From NCBI RefSeq assembly GCF_008386235.1, contig NZ_CP040671.1:1366001-1430000 (forward strand): DNA of 64,000 bases, in the 5' to 3' direction. Origin of the DNA: Thermosynechococcus sp. CL-1. Its GTDB lineage: Bacteria; Cyanobacteriota; Cyanobacteriia; Thermosynechococcales; Thermosynechococcaceae. The notes under the pieces are model-generated. The model was not told the origin of the DNA, did no database searches, and saw only the letters and a list, made by a program, of their open reading frames with translations. The translations under genes were made by a program, and so were the position numbers. Of the stretch, positions 52,884-61,604 are shown piece after piece. The number at the start of each line of letters is the position of its first letter. Position 1 is the first letter of the stretch.

Positions 52884-53854
52884 GAGGCTGGGTCAAGGGA
52901 GACCGCAGGAATTTCTGCTCGCACAGCGCGAAACATGCCAAAGCGGCACAGTCCCATGCCAAAGGCAATCCGCATCAACAGAAATGTGGGTACTTCCCGC
53001 AAAGATTTCACTAGCCCCACTAGGCCAAAGCGAATCAGCCCCTCTGGTCGCACAATTCCCTGCCAAATCGAATCTAGCCACGAGGGGAGCGTTTCCTGTG
53101 TCCAGTCAGCAGTGATCACCTCTCCAGCCACTAAACCTGTTGCGGCAAGGGCTTCGGCAAAGCCTTCAATACTGGCAAAGGCGGGGTGTGCCCATTGATC
53201 CAAGAGCTGCCGCATAATGAGCCGCTCCCAGAGGTTCAAGGGGTGCTGGCGATCGTCCCTTTGGTTCCAATCGGCAACCACAAGAATCCCCCCCGGCTTT
53301 AGGACACGGAGTAATTCCTTAGCAAACTGCTGTTTATCGGGCATGTGCGGGCCTGCCTCAATTGACCAAACCACGTCAAAGCTGGCATCTGGAAATGACA
53401 AGGCTAGAGCGTCATCCACTTGAAACTGCACATTGAGATCGGCAGGAGTGAGTTCCCGCGCCCGCCGTACCTGTTCAGGGCTGATTGTAATTCCCGTCAC
53501 GTGAAAGCCATAGTCACGCGCTAGCATACGACTGCTCCCGCCAATGCCACAGCCCACATCCAAAACCGTTGTCCCCGGCGGCAGGCGATCGAGACCCCCC
53601 CAGCGCACCATTTCATGGACAAAATCTGCCTTTGCTTGGCGAAAGTCCTTGGGACGGGGGGGCGAACCATAGTGGCCAAGGTGAATATGCTCACCCCAGT
53701 AAAATTCAAGAATGCCGTCATTGGTCCAGTCGTCATAGGACTCGGCGACAGAGCGGGCAGACTCGTACTTGCGAGGAAACAGGAGATAAAGCGCTAACCC
53801 CACGAGGACTAACGCACCAACAATGATAACCAGTATGAGCAATAGATGAGACAT
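52868..53854 (-). CDS. MPBQ/MSBQ methyltransferase (plastoquinone/tocopherol)
   Basis: The enzyme methylates 2-methyl-6-phytyl- or solanesyl-benzoquinol in tocopherol and plastoquinone synthesis. The 328-residue protein has an N-terminal membrane anchor (LLLILVIIVGALVLVGLALYLL), then the Rossmann methyltransferase: VLDVGCGIGGSSRMLA (SAM loop, about residue 100), ITISPEQVRRA, WSIEAGPHMPD and LKPGGILVVADWNQRD. It matches, nearly block for block, what I remember of Synechocystis Sll0418. A gamma-tocopherol methyltransferase is the nearest alternative but lacks the N-terminal anchor. Confidence 0.88.
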   Translation of the reverse strand: MSHLLLILVIIVGALVLVGLALYLLFPRKYESARSVAESYDDWTNDGILEFYWGEHIHLGHYGSPPRPKDFRQAKADFVHEMVRWGGLDRLPPGTTVLDVGCGIGGSSRMLARDYGFHVTGITISPEQVRRARELTPADLNVQFQVDDALALSFPDASFDVVWSIEAGPHMPDKQQFAKELLRVLKPGGILVVADWNQRDDRQHPLNLWERLIMRQLLDQWAHPAFASIEGFAEALAATGLVAGEVITADWTQETLPSWLDSIWQGIVRPEGLIRFGLVGLVKSLREVPTFLLMRIAFGMGLCRFGMFRAVRAEIPAVSLDPASQVNC

Positions 53855-54077
53855 GCAGCAGATTGGCTGGTGAAACCTTTCACTATGATGACGAGGTTTT
53901 TAGCATTTCCACAAGGGAAAGAGCCACAGATGGGTTTTCATAGGAGATCGTACGCTGTTCAATACTATCTTGAAAAGTTGGTGCAATCCTGCCTGCTAGT
54001 GCTGCGGGCACCCAATCCTCGTGAAAAAGGCTGTAACTTAATAATAAGGAGCCTTAAAAATTCTGGAAGGAACTGCC

Positions 54078-55730
54078 TTGGCGGATGTGCCTGTGTTTGA
54101 CTCGATTGAATCTGCGTTGGATGCCCTGCGGCGGGGTGAAGTTATCGTCGTGGTGGATGATGAGAATCGTGAGAATGAGGGGGATCTCATTGGTGCCGCT
54201 GAGCGTGTGACCCCAGCCATGATTAACTTTATGGCGGTTCATGCCCGAGGACTGATTTGCCTCGCCATGGAGGGCGATCGCCTCGATGAATTGGATTTGC
54301 CCTTGATGGTAACAACAAACACCGATAGCAATCAAACGGCTTTTACGGTCAGTGTGGATGCCGGCCCGCGTTGGGGCGTGACCACAGGCATTTCCGCCGA
54401 AGACCGTGCCCGCACCATTCAAGCCCTCATTGACCCGACGACCCAGCCTCAAGATTTACGTCGCCCCGGCCATGTCTTTCCCCTGCGATCGCGCCCTGGG
54501 GGGGTTCTCAAGCGAGCCGGCCATACCGAAGCCGCCGTCGATCTGACACGGTTGGCAGGGCTGTATCCAGCGGGGGTCATCTGTGAGATTCAAAATCCCG
54601 ACGGCACCATGTCGCGGCTGCCCCAACTCATTGAATATGCTCGCACCCACCAACTGAAGATTATTAGCATTGCCGACTTAATTAGCTATCGTCTCCAGCA
54701 TGAGCGTTTTGTCTGCCGCGAAGCTGTGGCCAAGCTACCGACGGAGTTCGGTGAATTTCAAATCTATGGCTATCGCAATTCCCTCGATCAATCGGAGCAC
54801 GTCGCCATTGTCAAAGGAGATCCTGCCACGTTTAGCGAGCAACCCGTGCTGGTGCGCGTTCATTCTGAATGTTTGACGGGCGATGCCCTCGGTTCACTGC
54901 GCTGCGATTGTCGGATGCAACTGCAAGCGGCTCTGAAAATGATTAACGCGGCAGGACGCGGTGTGGTGGTTTATCTGCGCCAAGAGGGTCGTGGCATTGG
55001 CCTAGTCAACAAGCTACGTGCCTATTCCCTGCAAGATTTAGGGATGGACACCGTGGAAGCTAATGAGCACCTCGGCTTCCCAGCGGATTTGCGTAACTAT
55101 GGTGTTGGCGCCCAAATGCTCAATGACTTGGGAGTGAAGCAGATTCGCCTGATTACCAATAACCCCCGTAAAATTGCTGGCCTCAAGGGCTATGGCCTCG
55201 AAGTGGTGGATCGGGTGCCCCTGCTGATTGAAGCGACGCCCTACAACACCCCCTACTTGACGACTAAGGCGGAGAAACTGGGGCATCTGCTGCTACAAAC
55301 TTACCTGATCACAGTGGCCTTTCGCTGGCAGGAGTTGCAATTAGATGCGGGCGATCGCTATGAGCGGTTGGAAAAAATACGTCATCTGGCCGCAGGCGTC
55401 CATTTGCTAGTGCGCGAAGAAGCTCGGCCCGTTGCCCAAGCCATCTTTGGACATCCTGACCTGATTGTTCACTTTGGCTTTGACCAACCCCATGTGGCCG
55501 ATCGCCAGTGGTATCAGCAGCCGGAACACCCCTATGTGCTTGCGGTGCAAACCCTGCTGCGGCAATTTTGCCAATGGCCCACTCTCAAGGGATTTGAGTT
55601 TCTCGTAGCGACAGGCAGCGATCCAATGCTCAACCTACCGATGGCTCTCGATCGCCAAGCCTACACCCAACAGCCCCCCAGTGAGTGGCAGCCTCATCTC
55701 ATCTATTCATGGTCAGCAGTAGCAGGTTAA
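54078..55730 (+). CDS. ribBA: Bifunctional DHBP synthase / GTP cyclohydrolase II
   Basis: RibBA provides both first-step precursors of riboflavin. The N-terminal RibB domain (residues 1-205) has [26 protein letters not shown] and [14 protein letters not shown]. The RibA domain (about 210-405) has the zinc ligands in [17 protein letters not shown] and [14 protein letters not shown] further 145 residues follow (from about 405), seen in cyanobacterial proteins and without known role. The start is a TTG at 54078 with ggaagg seven bases upstream; no ATG fits. No FMN riboswitch was recognised in the 223 bases before it. Confidence 0.95.
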   Translation: MADVPVFDSIESALDALRRGEVIVVVDDENRENEGDLIGAAERVTPAMINFMAVHARGLICLAMEGDRLDELDLPLMVTTNTDSNQTAFTVSVDAGPRWGVTTGISAEDRARTIQALIDPTTQPQDLRRPGHVFPLRSRPGGVLKRAGHTEAAVDLTRLAGLYPAGVICEIQNPDGTMSRLPQLIEYARTHQLKIISIADLISYRLQHERFVCREAVAKLPTEFGEFQIYGYRNSLDQSEHVAIVKGDPATFSEQPVLVRVHSECLTGDALGSLRCDCRMQLQAALKMINAAGRGVVVYLRQEGRGIGLVNKLRAYSLQDLGMDTVEANEHLGFPADLRNYGVGAQMLNDLGVKQIRLITNNPRKIAGLKGYGLEVVDRVPLLIEATPYNTPYLTTKAEKLGHLLLQTYLITVAFRWQELQLDAGDRYERLEKIRHLAAGVHLLVREEARPVAQAIFGHPDLIVHFGFDQPHVADRQWYQQPEHPYVLAVQTLLRQFCQWPTLKGFEFLVATGSDPMLNLPMALDRQAYTQQPPSEWQPHLIYSWSAVAG

Positions 55731-55784
55731 AGCGTCGATGGGTATCTTGGAAGATTTACGCCGTTTTCAAGTGTGAACATTCAT

Positions 55785-56372
55785 TTATCCCACTACTTCT
55801 GGCCGAAAAAAGACACACTGGAGCGGCGTTGGCGTTAGCACAACAACACTGGCAATGGCGCGATCGCCCACGGGGAAACTGACTGCCCAATGTTCTAAAG
55901 GCTGAGCTGCTGTTCGCTGCCATACCCCGATCCCCTGAGCCTTGAGCCACGCTTCATAGTATGTCCATGCCTGGAGAAACGAGCGATCGCTCCCCTCTAA
56001 TATCCTTTGTTGCAGAGCCGCCCCAAAAAACCGCCGACTAATGGCTGAACGCTGAGGACAGGGGCGCAAGATCTCTACATCTACCCCTACAGCCGCCCGG
56101 CCACTCACAGCCAACACTGCTAAGTTACCACTATGGCTCCAGTTAAATTCCAAAGCATCCAAATAGGGCTTACCCCCAGCGGTACGCGGTAGAGGCTTCT
56201 CGCCAAGATTCGGCTGATAGCGTCGTAAATAGGCGCGCAGGGTAACCTCACGGGGCACATCAGGGGGAAGCGTTAACCACCAAAGATGCAGCGCATGGGA
56301 ATACAAGGTGAGATTGTCGTGTGGCGCCTGCCATTGAGGGGCAACAATCGGGGGTAGGGGGAAATCCCACAC
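55785..56372 (-). CDS. 4'-phosphopantetheinyl transferase (Sfp/HetI type)
   Basis: Transfers the phosphopantetheine arm from CoA to carrier proteins. The 195-residue protein has FNWSHSGNLAVLAV, the Mg-binding VGVDVEILRP (about residue 95) and SFLQAWTYYEAWLKAQGIG. In the last motif family members usually read WxxKEAxxK; here the first Lys is Tyr while Glu and the second Lys are kept. This is the kind of enzyme that serves the fatty acid ACP in cyanobacteria without AcpS. It starts one base before the stop of the upstream gene region (stop at 56374), so they are co-transcribed. Confidence 0.85.
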   Translation of the reverse strand: MWDFPLPPIVAPQWQAPHDNLTLYSHALHLWWLTLPPDVPREVTLRAYLRRYQPNLGEKPLPRTAGGKPYLDALEFNWSHSGNLAVLAVSGRAAVGVDVEILRPCPQRSAISRRFFGAALQQRILEGSDRSFLQAWTYYEAWLKAQGIGVWQRTAAQPLEHWAVSFPVGDRAIASVVVLTPTPLQCVFFRPEVVG

Positions 56373-56373
56373 A

Positions 56374-56811
56374 TTAGAGACTGAGGCGTTTTTTTAGTGA
56401 CAATAGGTGAGTGCGGGGATTAATGGGGCTGCGGGGCAGCGGTAACTCAAAATTCGGCCAATTGGGCAGACTGGCACAGGGACAGTGTACAGGGGGTAAC
56501 CCATGACAGGGTAGAGGCACAGGCATTTGGCAGCGGGCACAGGGGGTAATGTCCCAACAGTCGCTCAAGAGTTGCGTAATCGTCTCCGCCGTGTCCTCAA
56601 GAAAGCAGTCTCCTGCCTGACCAGAGATCACATAGGCCCAGCAGGCCTCAAAGGCTTGACTGTAGCGATCGCCCTGAAGGACAGGTTGCGGCAGCACCGT
56701 ATGCGCTCCGCCCCAAATACACAGCCGTTTGCCCAGCTGAAACCAGTAGGCGAGATAGGACTTCACCTTTGCTTGGGCTGCCAAAAAGGCACAACCTTCC
56801 AGATCCGTCAT
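56374..56811 (-). CDS. Cysteine-rich conserved protein, unknown function
   Basis: A 145-residue protein of a type I believe is limited to cyanobacteria. The N-terminal half has YLAYWFQLGKRLCIWGGAHTV; the C-terminal half is Pro-rich with Cys in CWDITPCARCQMPVPLPCHG and HCPCAS, perhaps a metal site. ATG 56811 was chosen; a GTG two codons earlier is possible. It is followed directly by the phosphopantetheinyl transferase gene. I cannot assign a function. Confidence 0.65.
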   Translation of the reverse strand: MTDLEGCAFLAAQAKVKSYLAYWFQLGKRLCIWGGAHTVLPQPVLQGDRYSQAFEACWAYVISGQAGDCFLEDTAETITQLLSDCWDITPCARCQMPVPLPCHGLPPVHCPCASLPNWPNFELPLPRSPINPRTHLLSLKKRLSL

Positions 56812-56871
56812 TGACACAACCCTCGCTGCTGTACTTACTACCCTAGCGCAAGGAAACGAGGGCGATGCGTG

Positions 56872-57906
56872 CTAACGAATCAGTGCCGCCAAGGAAGCAT
56901 CCAACTGTCCCCAACTGTGGCCATCAAGGGCTAACTGCTCAATGAGACTGGCCAAGCGCAATGCTTTGAGTGCCTGCTCCCCACCCACCGAGGGGGGTTG
57001 ACCGCCACGGACGCAGTTGACGAAGTGCTCCAACTCGGCATGGAGAGGTTCAATATTGCTGGTATAGACCTTCTCAATGAGACCGTCTTGGCGGTAAAGA
57101 ACTTGGCCATGATCGGCACTGCACGATGCGGTGGTTTTGCGGTGAATGAGAATCTCGTTTTTCAGGAAATCTGCCTCCGTGAGGGAATTTTTGCAGTGGG
57201 CAGCAATGCGCCGTTGTTTGCGGTGGGTGACTTTACTGGCTGTGAGGGTGGCAATAATGCCGTTGGCAAAGCCCAATGTGGCGGTCACGTAGTCCAGATA
57301 CCCAGAGTTGGCAGAGCGACTGCCGGCGGCCGTTAGGCGCACCACCGGGGAATTGGTGAGTTCCAGCAACAGGTCAATGTCGTGAATCATTAAGTCGAGA
57401 ACCACTGAGACATCATTGGCGCGATCGGAGTAGGGACTCATGCGATCGGCTTCAAGGGCAAGGATTTCCTCCGTGCGCAGAACTTTGCTCAGTTCTTGAA
57501 ATGCAGGGTTAAATCGCTCAATATGTCCGACTTGGAGGATGCACTGGCACTCCGCTGCTGCGTTGACGAGGGATTCTGCTTCGCTAATACTGGCGGCAAT
57601 CGGTTTTTCCACCAAGACATGTACCCCGTGGCGCAAGCAGGTAATGCCTACTTCATGGTGGAGACGGGTGGGCACGGCAATACACACCGCCTCAACGTGG
57701 GGCAGCAAATCAACATAGTTTTCAAAAAATTTCACCCGATATTTGCTAGCGGTATCAATGCCCCGCTCCAGATTCACGTCAGAGATGCCCACAAGTTCGA
57801 CATCTTTGAGTAAACTCAAAACACGGGTGTGGTGCTGACCCATGTTGCCAACACCGATGACGCCAATGCGCAGTGGTTCGGGCTGGGGACGGACGGCAGA
57901 ACTCAT
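56872..57906 (-). CDS. Gfo/Idh/MocA family NAD(P)-dependent oxidoreductase
   Basis: A 344-residue soluble protein. The N-terminal Rossmann fold has IGVIGVGNMGQHHTRVL (about residues 14-30), and the family's EKP motif is in VHVLVEKPIAAS (about 95-106). The catalytic-like DLMIHDIDLLLEL lies near residue 172. Members act on sugars, inositols or related compounds (biliverdin reductase is a distant relative); substrate not readable. It is transcribed alone, divergent from queC. Confidence 0.85.
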   Translation of the reverse strand: MSSAVRPQPEPLRIGVIGVGNMGQHHTRVLSLLKDVELVGISDVNLERGIDTASKYRVKFFENYVDLLPHVEAVCIAVPTRLHHEVGITCLRHGVHVLVEKPIAASISEAESLVNAAAECQCILQVGHIERFNPAFQELSKVLRTEEILALEADRMSPYSDRANDVSVVLDLMIHDIDLLLELTNSPVVRLTAAGSRSANSGYLDYVTATLGFANGIIATLTASKVTHRKQRRIAAHCKNSLTEADFLKNEILIHRKTTASCSADHGQVLYRQDGLIEKVYTSNIEPLHAELEHFVNCVRGGQPPSVGGEQALKALRLASLIEQLALDGHSWGQLDASLAALIR

Positions 57907-58049
57907 GTCTAGTTATTTCACTCCTCTACGCAACCGGGGAAGGGCTTGGTGTTGGCGATCGCCCGCCGTAAGTAGAAACTCACAGAATGAACATTTTCAG
58001 AAAGATGCTACCACAGCATTGCCAAATGTAAAGGTTTTGATAGACAGCT

Positions 58050-58751
58050 ATGATGACGACACCAAAGGCCGTCGTGTTGCTCTCAGGGGGGTTAGACTCC
58101 AGCACGGTGTTATTTCGTGCCAAGGCACTGGGTTATGCTTGCTATGCCCTCTCCTTTGACTATGGGCAGCGCCATCGGCGGGAATTAGAAGCCGCGATCG
58201 CCATTGCCAGTGCCGCGGGGGTGATTCAGCATCAAATCCTCTCCTTGAATTTGCAGTTATGGGGCGGCTCTGCCTTGACTGATTTGACGATTGACTTGCC
58301 CCGCGATCGCGATCTGGCCACCATGAGCCAAGAGATTCCCATTACCTATGTCCCCGCCCGCAATACAATTTTCTTGAGTGTTGCCCTTGCCTATGCCGAA
58401 GCCCTAGGGGCGCAAACTGTGCACATTGGCGTCAATGCCCTCGATTACTCTGGCTATCCCGACTGTCGCCCCGACTATATTGCCGCAATGCAGGAGGTCT
58501 ATCGCTTGGGTACCAAACAGGGGCGTGAAGGCCAGCCCATTGAAATTGTCACCCCCCTCATTGAACTTCACAAAAAAGACATCATTCGTCTGGGGAATGA
58601 GTACGGCGTTCCTTGGGAAAAAACTTGGTCCTGTTACAGCGATGACCAACAGGCCTGTGGTCGCTGCGATGCCTGTCGATTGCGTTTAGCGGCCTTTGCC
58701 GAGTTGGGTTTAGGGGATCCCTTGCCCTACGCGGTTCACCCCCCGCTCTAG
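58050..58751 (+). CDS. queC: 7-cyano-7-deazaguanine (preQ0) synthase
   Basis: QueC converts 7-carboxy-7-deazaguanine to preQ0 for queuosine. The 233-residue protein has the ATP-pyrophosphatase loop VVLLSGGLDSSTVLF (about residues 8-22), SFDYGQRHRREL, YVPARNTIFLS and the zinc-binding Cys cluster CYSDDQQACGRCDACRLR near the end. All are as expected. ATG 58050 or the next ATG may be used. The gene stands alone before dnaK. Confidence 0.95.
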   Translation: MMTTPKAVVLLSGGLDSSTVLFRAKALGYACYALSFDYGQRHRRELEAAIAIASAAGVIQHQILSLNLQLWGGSALTDLTIDLPRDRDLATMSQEIPITYVPARNTIFLSVALAYAEALGAQTVHIGVNALDYSGYPDCRPDYIAAMQEVYRLGTKQGREGQPIEIVTPLIELHKKDIIRLGNEYGVPWEKTWSCYSDDQQACGRCDACRLRLAAFAELGLGDPLPYAVHPPL

Positions 58752-58876
58752 GTTCGGTAAATCCCCCTTTTGCTCATGGCAGCAGCGATCGCACTATAGG
58801 AAGGAGAGAGGGTTAAGCCCAATATGGGTGCTGTGCCCCGCATCGAAGTTAGCCTGCAAAGGGAGTTTTCGTCGCT

Positions 58877-60799
58877 ATGGCAAAAGTTGTCGGAATTGAT
58901 CTGGGGACCACCAACTCCTGTGTGGCCGTCATGGAAGGGGGCAAGCCCACGGTTATTGCCAATGCTGAAGGGTTTCGGACAACGCCCTCCGTTGTTGCCT
59001 ACACCAAAAATGGCGATCGCCTCGTGGGTCAAATTGCCAAACGGCAAGCAGTGATGAACCCCGAAAATACCTTTTATTCTGTGAAGCGCTTTATTGGCCG
59101 TCGCTTTGATGAAGTGACCCACGAAGCCACCGAGGTCTCCTACAAAGTTTTGAACGTCAATGGCAACGTTAAGCTGGATTGCCCTGCCCTTGGCAAACAG
59201 TTTGCCCCCGAAGAAATTTCTGCTCAAGTCTTGCGCAAACTAAAAGAGGATGCCAGCAAATATCTTGGCGAGGAAGTCACCCAAGCGGTGATTACTGTGC
59301 CCGCCTACTTCAATGACTCGCAGCGCCAAGCCACCAAAGACGCTGGCAAAATTGCCGGTCTTGAAGTGCTGCGGATCATCAACGAACCCACCGCCGCTTC
59401 CTTGGCCTATGGCCTAGATAAAAAAGCCAATGAAACCATCCTCGTCTTTGACCTTGGCGGTGGTACCTTTGACGTGTCCATCCTTGAAGTCGGTGATGGC
59501 GTTTTTGAAGTGCTCGCCACCTCCGGGGACACCCACCTTGGTGGTGACGACTTTGACAAGAAAATTGTGGACTACTTGGCTGAGTCCTTCCGTGCCCAAG
59601 AAGGCATTGACCTGCGCAAAGACAAACAGGCGCTGCAACGGCTGACGGAAGCGGCAGAAAAAGCCAAGATTGAACTTTCCAGCGTCATGCAAACGGAAAT
59701 TAACCTGCCCTTCATTACTGCAACGCAGGATGGGCCTAAGCACCTCGACATGACGCTCACCCGCGCCAAATTTGAGGAACTCTGCTCTGACCTCATTGAC
59801 CGTTGTCGCGTACCCGTTGAGCAAGCCCTCAGGGATGCCAAACTCAGCAAAGAGCAGATTGATGAAGTGGTGCTCGTCGGCGGTTCCACCCGCATTCCTG
59901 CCATCCAAGAGCTGGTCAAACGGCTATTGGGCAAAGACCCCAACCAGAGTGTGAACCCCGATGAAGTCGTGGCGGTGGGTGCCGCTATTCAAGCTGGGGT
60001 GCTGGCAGGGGAAGTGAAAGACATTCTTCTCCTCGATGTCACACCGCTGTCTTTGGGGGTGGAAACCCTTGGGGGTGTGATGACGAAAATTATTCCCCGC
60101 AACACCACGATCCCGACGAAAAAATCTGAAGTCTTCTCTACTGCGGTTGATGGTCAAACCAATGTGGAGATCCACGTCCTGCAAGGGGAGCGGGAAATGG
60201 CCGCCGATAACAAGAGCCTCGGTACCTTCCGTTTGGATGGCATTCCGCCGGCACCCCGTGGCGTGCCCCAAATCGAAGTCACGTTCGATATTGATGCCAA
60301 CGGTATCCTCAACGTCACCGCTCGCGACAAAGGCACCGGCAAACAGCAGTCCATTAGCATCACCGGCGCCTCAACGCTGCCTAAGGATGAAGTGGAACGC
60401 ATGGTGCGCGAAGCGGAAATGAATGCCGCTGCCGATAAAGCCAAACGCGAGAAAATTGAGACCAAAAACCAAGCGGAGCAACTCTGCTATCAAGCGGAGA
60501 AACAACTATCCGAATTAGGTGACAAAGTCTCGACCAACGACAAAGACCGCCTCACCTCCCTCATTGCTAACCTGCGATCGGAAATCGGCACTGAAGCTGA
60601 GAAGAAACCCATTGAGTCCATTGACTTTGGACGGGTGAAATCGCTGATGCAGGATCTGCAACAAACCCTCTACAGCGTTGGCTCCAGTGTCTACCAAAGT
60701 GCGCAGTCCAGTGATGGAACTGGCTCCAGCAGCAGCGGTAGCAGTGGTAGTGGCGGTGATGATGAAGTGATTGACGCTGAGTTCTCGGAAACCAAATAG
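58877..60799 (+). CDS. dnaK: Chaperone DnaK (Hsp70), DnaK2-type
   Basis: DnaK folds and protects proteins with DnaJ and GrpE. The 640-residue protein has the ATPase domain ([42 protein letters not shown]), a linker [13 protein letters not shown] (about residue 380), the substrate domain and a Ser/Gly-rich tail ending [13 protein letters not shown]. The tail and length match DnaK2, the main essential form of cyanobacteria. No CIRCE element is seen before it. A strong hairpin lies 42 bases after its stop. DnaJ and GrpE are not adjacent. Confidence 0.96.
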   Translation: MAKVVGIDLGTTNSCVAVMEGGKPTVIANAEGFRTTPSVVAYTKNGDRLVGQIAKRQAVMNPENTFYSVKRFIGRRFDEVTHEATEVSYKVLNVNGNVKLDCPALGKQFAPEEISAQVLRKLKEDASKYLGEEVTQAVITVPAYFNDSQRQATKDAGKIAGLEVLRIINEPTAASLAYGLDKKANETILVFDLGGGTFDVSILEVGDGVFEVLATSGDTHLGGDDFDKKIVDYLAESFRAQEGIDLRKDKQALQRLTEAAEKAKIELSSVMQTEINLPFITATQDGPKHLDMTLTRAKFEELCSDLIDRCRVPVEQALRDAKLSKEQIDEVVLVGGSTRIPAIQELVKRLLGKDPNQSVNPDEVVAVGAAIQAGVLAGEVKDILLLDVTPLSLGVETLGGVMTKIIPRNTTIPTKKSEVFSTAVDGQTNVEIHVLQGEREMAADNKSLGTFRLDGIPPAPRGVPQIEVTFDIDANGILNVTARDKGTGKQQSISITGASTLPKDEVERMVREAEMNAAADKAKREKIETKNQAEQLCYQAEKQLSELGDKVSTNDKDRLTSLIANLRSEIGTEAEKKPIESIDFGRVKSLMQDLQQTLYSVGSSVYQSAQSSDGTGSSSSGSSGSGGDDEVIDAEFSETK

Positions 60800-60841
60800 T
60801 CCCGCCCATTGGCAACTTTCTGCCAGAACAAGACTCCTCCT

Positions 60842-60874
60842 CCCCCTAGGTGAAAGCTTAGGGGGTTTCTCATT
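60842..60874 (+). terminator. Probable Rho-independent terminator of dnaK
   Basis: CCCCCTAGG (60842-60850) pairs with CTTAGGGGG (60857-60865) with one G-T pair and a six-base loop. It is followed by tttctcattttt. Position directly after dnaK and before the next promoter region supports a terminator. Confidence 0.75.
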
Positions 60875-61004
60875 TTTGTGAGGGGGTATAGTCACCGTTT
60901 TTTCGATCACAGGCTTCTTGTGCTAGGGGAAAAATTCCGATACAATAAAGTTTCTGTCCTTAATTTTTGTTGAGTGCTGAGACCACCCCACCATTGAGGT
61001 AAGC

Positions 61005-61169
61005 ATGGCCAAACGCCGCAATCCCAAGAAAGAAAAAGCTCTTCGTAACCAAGCCTATGCTCGCAAGTTTCGCAAGCGTTCTTCGGGTCGCTACAGCCGC
61101 CGCCTAAATACGGAGAATCGCCCAGAGACGAAAACCACCGAGACGGTTGAGGAAATGACGGACGCCTAG
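61005..61169 (+). CDS. Small basic protein, conserved in cyanobacteria
   Basis: A 54-residue protein, MAKRRNPKKEKALRNQAYAR... with RKFRKRSSGRYSRRLNT, that is very basic in its first 35 residues and acidic at the end (TETVEEMTDA). The basic part suggests RNA or ribosome binding, and it resembles short cyanobacterial hypothetical proteins I have seen, but no function is known to me. The ATG has gaggt eight bases upstream. It stops ten bases before the GDT1-like gene, so both may share a transcript. Confidence 0.7.
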   Translation: MAKRRNPKKEKALRNQAYARKFRKRSSGRYSRRLNTENRPETKTTETVEEMTDA

Positions 61170-61179
61170 AGGGCAGTCG

Positions 61180-61479
61180 GTGATCAAGCGCGCGTTGCCA
61201 TGGCGAGAGTTCGGGGTTGCGTTTTTAACCGTTTTTTTGGCTGAATTTGCCGATAAAACTCAAATTGCTGTATTTTTCATGGCTGCCCGCGCTGCCTCCC
61301 CTTGGTTGGTGTTTTTGGGAGCAGCTTTGGCCTTAGTAACCACTAGTTTGATTGGGGTATTGATTGGTCGCTGGCTATCACAGTACCTCTCAGAACAACG
61401 ATTACAAACACTGACCGGCAGTAGTCTCTTGGCGATCGCCCTTTGGCTATTGTGGGATATGCTGCACCCAAGCCTTTGA
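61180..61479 (+). CDS. Half-size GDT1/UPF0016 family cation transporter
   Basis: A 99-residue membrane protein with three helices. The family motif E-x-G-D-K/R-T/S is present once as EFADKTQ (about residues 22-28). Full-size members (Synechocystis Mnx) have two such halves and export Mn2+ (or Ca2+) into the thylakoid lumen; half-size ones must pair up. The start is a GTG at 61180. No second half is adjacent, unlike species with two neighbouring half genes. It lies 11 bases after the small basic protein. Confidence 0.85.
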   Translation: MIKRALPWREFGVAFLTVFLAEFADKTQIAVFFMAARAASPWLVFLGAALALVTTSLIGVLIGRWLSQYLSEQRLQTLTGSSLLAIALWLLWDMLHPSL

Positions 61480-61533
61480 TGACCAAAATATCGCCACTTA
61501 ATGGCGCGAGAAAGTTCCTTCAGTTGACGATCG

Positions 61534-61559
61534 CCCCCTGCTAAAGTGAGGGGGTTAGC
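61534..61559 (+). terminator. Possible terminator after the GDT1-like gene
   Basis: CCCCCT (61534-61539) and AGGGGG (61549-61554) form a six-pair stem with a nine-base loop, followed by ttag. The T-run is short, so a real terminator is uncertain. A second small hairpin, CGCCA-CTTAA-TGGCG, lies at about 61492-61506. Confidence 0.35.
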
Positions 61560-61604
61560 TTAGGCACTGTCTAAGTTTGTGAACCCCTGAGGAGACTGTG
61601 GAGA

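Noticed and set aside
53855-54077. FMN riboswitch before ribBA
   Set aside because: The conserved sequence blocks of the FMN aptamer were not found in the 223 bases.
53846-54100. 84-codon frame before ribBA
   Set aside because: It overlaps the ribBA start in another frame and its sequence shows no conserved character; it is probably chance in the leader.
58752-58876. CIRCE heat-shock operator before dnaK
   Set aside because: No TTAGCACTC-N9-GAGTGCTAA pattern is present in the upstream region.
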